Below, in pieces: positions 63,155-64,000 of a stretch of DNA of 64,000 bases; the first letter of the stretch is position 1; each line of letters starts with the position of its first letter. This DNA is from Segatella buccae ATCC 33574 (GTDB taxonomy: Bacteria; Bacteroidota; Bacteroidia; Bacteroidales; Bacteroidaceae): NCBI RefSeq assembly GCF_000184945.1, contig NZ_GL586311.1, forward strand, positions 2,280,590-2,344,589, given 5' to 3'. Both the position numbers and the translations under genes were made by a program. The notes beneath the pieces are model-generated. The model was given only the letters and a program-made list of their open reading frames with translations. It was not told where the DNA came from and searched no databases.

Positions 63155-64000
63155 CTATCTCTTCACTTTCTTCATCATATATTCTACTTCTACAATGGCT
63201 GTCATAGCCGAATGATAGGTGCGATTCATATTACCCACAGAATCGCCGGGGGCGTAACGCTCAAATTCGCACTCATCAATGGCCTCTACAAACTTACCTA
63301 TCGTAGGCTCATCCACTCCACAGGCCGCCAACTGCTCCTGAATATTCTCACGAGACAGCTGCTCTACTGGGATATTCATCTTGTCTCCCACATACCCCCA
63401 AAGGGCACGTAACACTTCATCATAGAATTTGTCCTGACGACTTTCCATCATGAGTTTGTAAGCCATACGCAGTCGTTTGGCCGCCACTTTGCTTGCTTTC
63501 TTACCACGCATCTTGACAAGATCCGCATTCTCCAAAGCCCGTTTACGGAAAACCACAAGCAGAACGACGAATGCCAAAAAAGGAACCAAAAGGCTCACAA
63601 AGAATCCCCAAGTGCCATAAAAGAAGTCATCAATTTCGTGAAGTTTCACTTTTCCGGTTTTGATAGGCCGTATATCTTGATCCTTTGCCGTAGCAGAGAA
63701 GTCGGCCGACGCACCTTTTTTCCCGTCACCCGGCAACACCGCTAATTTGAAGGCTTGGGTTTTAATCGTTTTATAGGCATTGGCGGTCACATCATAATAG
63801 GTCATCTCTACCGGCGGAATGGTGTACTGTCCCTGATTGCGGGGCACAACAAGGAAGTCATATATCATATTTCCTTCCACTCCATTCACCGTCAGCTTGG
63901 TCTTGTCTGTTATTTTAGCATCATATTTATCAAAGTCTTTAGGAAAATTGACAACCGGCTGCTTGAGCAACTTTAAATTACCGATTCCACTCACCACCAC
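63155..64000 (-). CDS. batD: BatD-like oxygen tolerance protein, C-terminal part
   Basis: Partial: the gene runs out of the window at 64000 and only the last 281 residues are seen. They contain beta-rich repeats (GIGNLKLLKQPVVNFPKDFDKYDAK, DFLVVPRNQGQYTIPPVEMTYYD) of the BatD family. A membrane segment follows near residues 130-152 (FFVSLLVPFLAFVVLLVVF), then a cytoplasmic helical tail. BatD proteins are periplasmic beta-sandwich proteins anchored in the inner membrane. Operon with batE; batA-C probably lie beyond the edge. Confidence 0.88.
   Translation of the reverse strand: MVVSGIGNLKLLKQPVVNFPKDFDKYDAKITDKTKLTVNGVEGNMIYDFLVVPRNQGQYTIPPVEMTYYDVTANAYKTIKTQAFKLAVLPGDGKKGASADFSATAKDQDIRPIKTGKVKLHEIDDFFYGTWGFFVSLLVPFLAFVVLLVVFRKRALENADLVKMRGKKASKVAAKRLRMAYKLMMESRQDKFYDEVLRALWGYVGDKMNIPVEQLSRENIQEQLAACGVDEPTIGKFVEAIDECEFERYAPGDSVGNMNRTYHSAMTAIVEVEYMMKKVKR

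Overview
The window looks like a chromosomal stretch from a Prevotella-like member of the Bacteroidales. The evidence is a fused LpxC-FabZ gene, a BatD/BatE pair, a SusC/BtuB-type receptor next to a BtuG-like surface lipoprotein, the gene orders phoH-purC-menG-aroE and purM-prfA-pyrF, an HD gene followed by lpxD-lpxC/fabZ-lpxA-miaA, and promoters of the Bacteroidetes type (TTTG, 19-20 bases, TAnnTTTG). I see no tRNA, rRNA, CRISPR array, insertion sequence or prophage. Most genes are housekeeping genes. The unusual material is in the B12 locus and in the longer gaps between genes.

Layout. 0-5.4 kb: ruvX, a SPOR lipoprotein, a YtxH/holin-type trio, and a leftward DUF4348-murB-metallohydrolase operon. 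5.5-8.7 kb: pheS, then a 0.6-kb gap holding a terminator, a dispersed repeat and a tiny RNA unit, then a DASS-family anion transporter. 8.9-17.8 kb: a cobalamin riboswitch controlling a long rightward B12 operon (TonB-dependent receptor, BtuG-like lipoprotein, BtuF, BtuC, PduO-type adenosyltransferase, a CobQ without its glutaminase domain, CobD-like PLP enzyme, CbiB). 17.8-29 kb: WG-repeat protein, a second repeat/tiny RNA unit, type II pantothenate kinase, a divergent NAD+ DNA ligase, trmD, membrane pyrophosphatase, patatin, Xaa-Pro aminopeptidase, C1 peptidase. 29-44 kb: phoH, purC, menG, aroE, purM, prfA, pyrF, HD hydrolase, lipid A genes, miaA, class A PBP. 44-50 kb: helicase, a small unknown gene, C69 dipeptidase, M23 peptidase. 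50-64 kb, all leftward: nadC, small unknown, DUF4296 lipoprotein, lspA, DksA-like protein, ileS, nadE, Smr protein, queA, PAP2 phosphatase, batE and the end of batD.

How the genes work together. The B12 operon can be read as one pathway. Corrinoid is captured at the surface (BtuG-like plus receptor), carried across the periplasm and inner membrane (BtuF, BtuC; no BtuD ATPase is present here), adenosylated (PduO type), amidated (CobQ-like), and given its aminopropanol arm (CobD-like plus CbiB). Nucleotide-loop genes are absent and must lie elsewhere if the pathway is complete. The 37-41 kb block makes the first lipid A intermediates and FabZ acyl chains, and is followed by peptidoglycan polymerisation.

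Most notable signals. (1) Two intergenic arrays, at 28941 and 46201, each hold eight TGCA-type tetramers spaced exactly 11 bp apart. (2) A two-copy composite element consists of a complete promoter, a roughly 30-nt hairpin RNA with compensatory base changes and a U-tract, all next to a diverged ~140-bp repeat (6869-7100 and 18773-18980, inverted). (3) A third promoter-to-terminator small RNA lies at 2503-2599. (4) The CobQ-like gene has lost its glutamine amidotransferase domain but kept the C-terminal tail.
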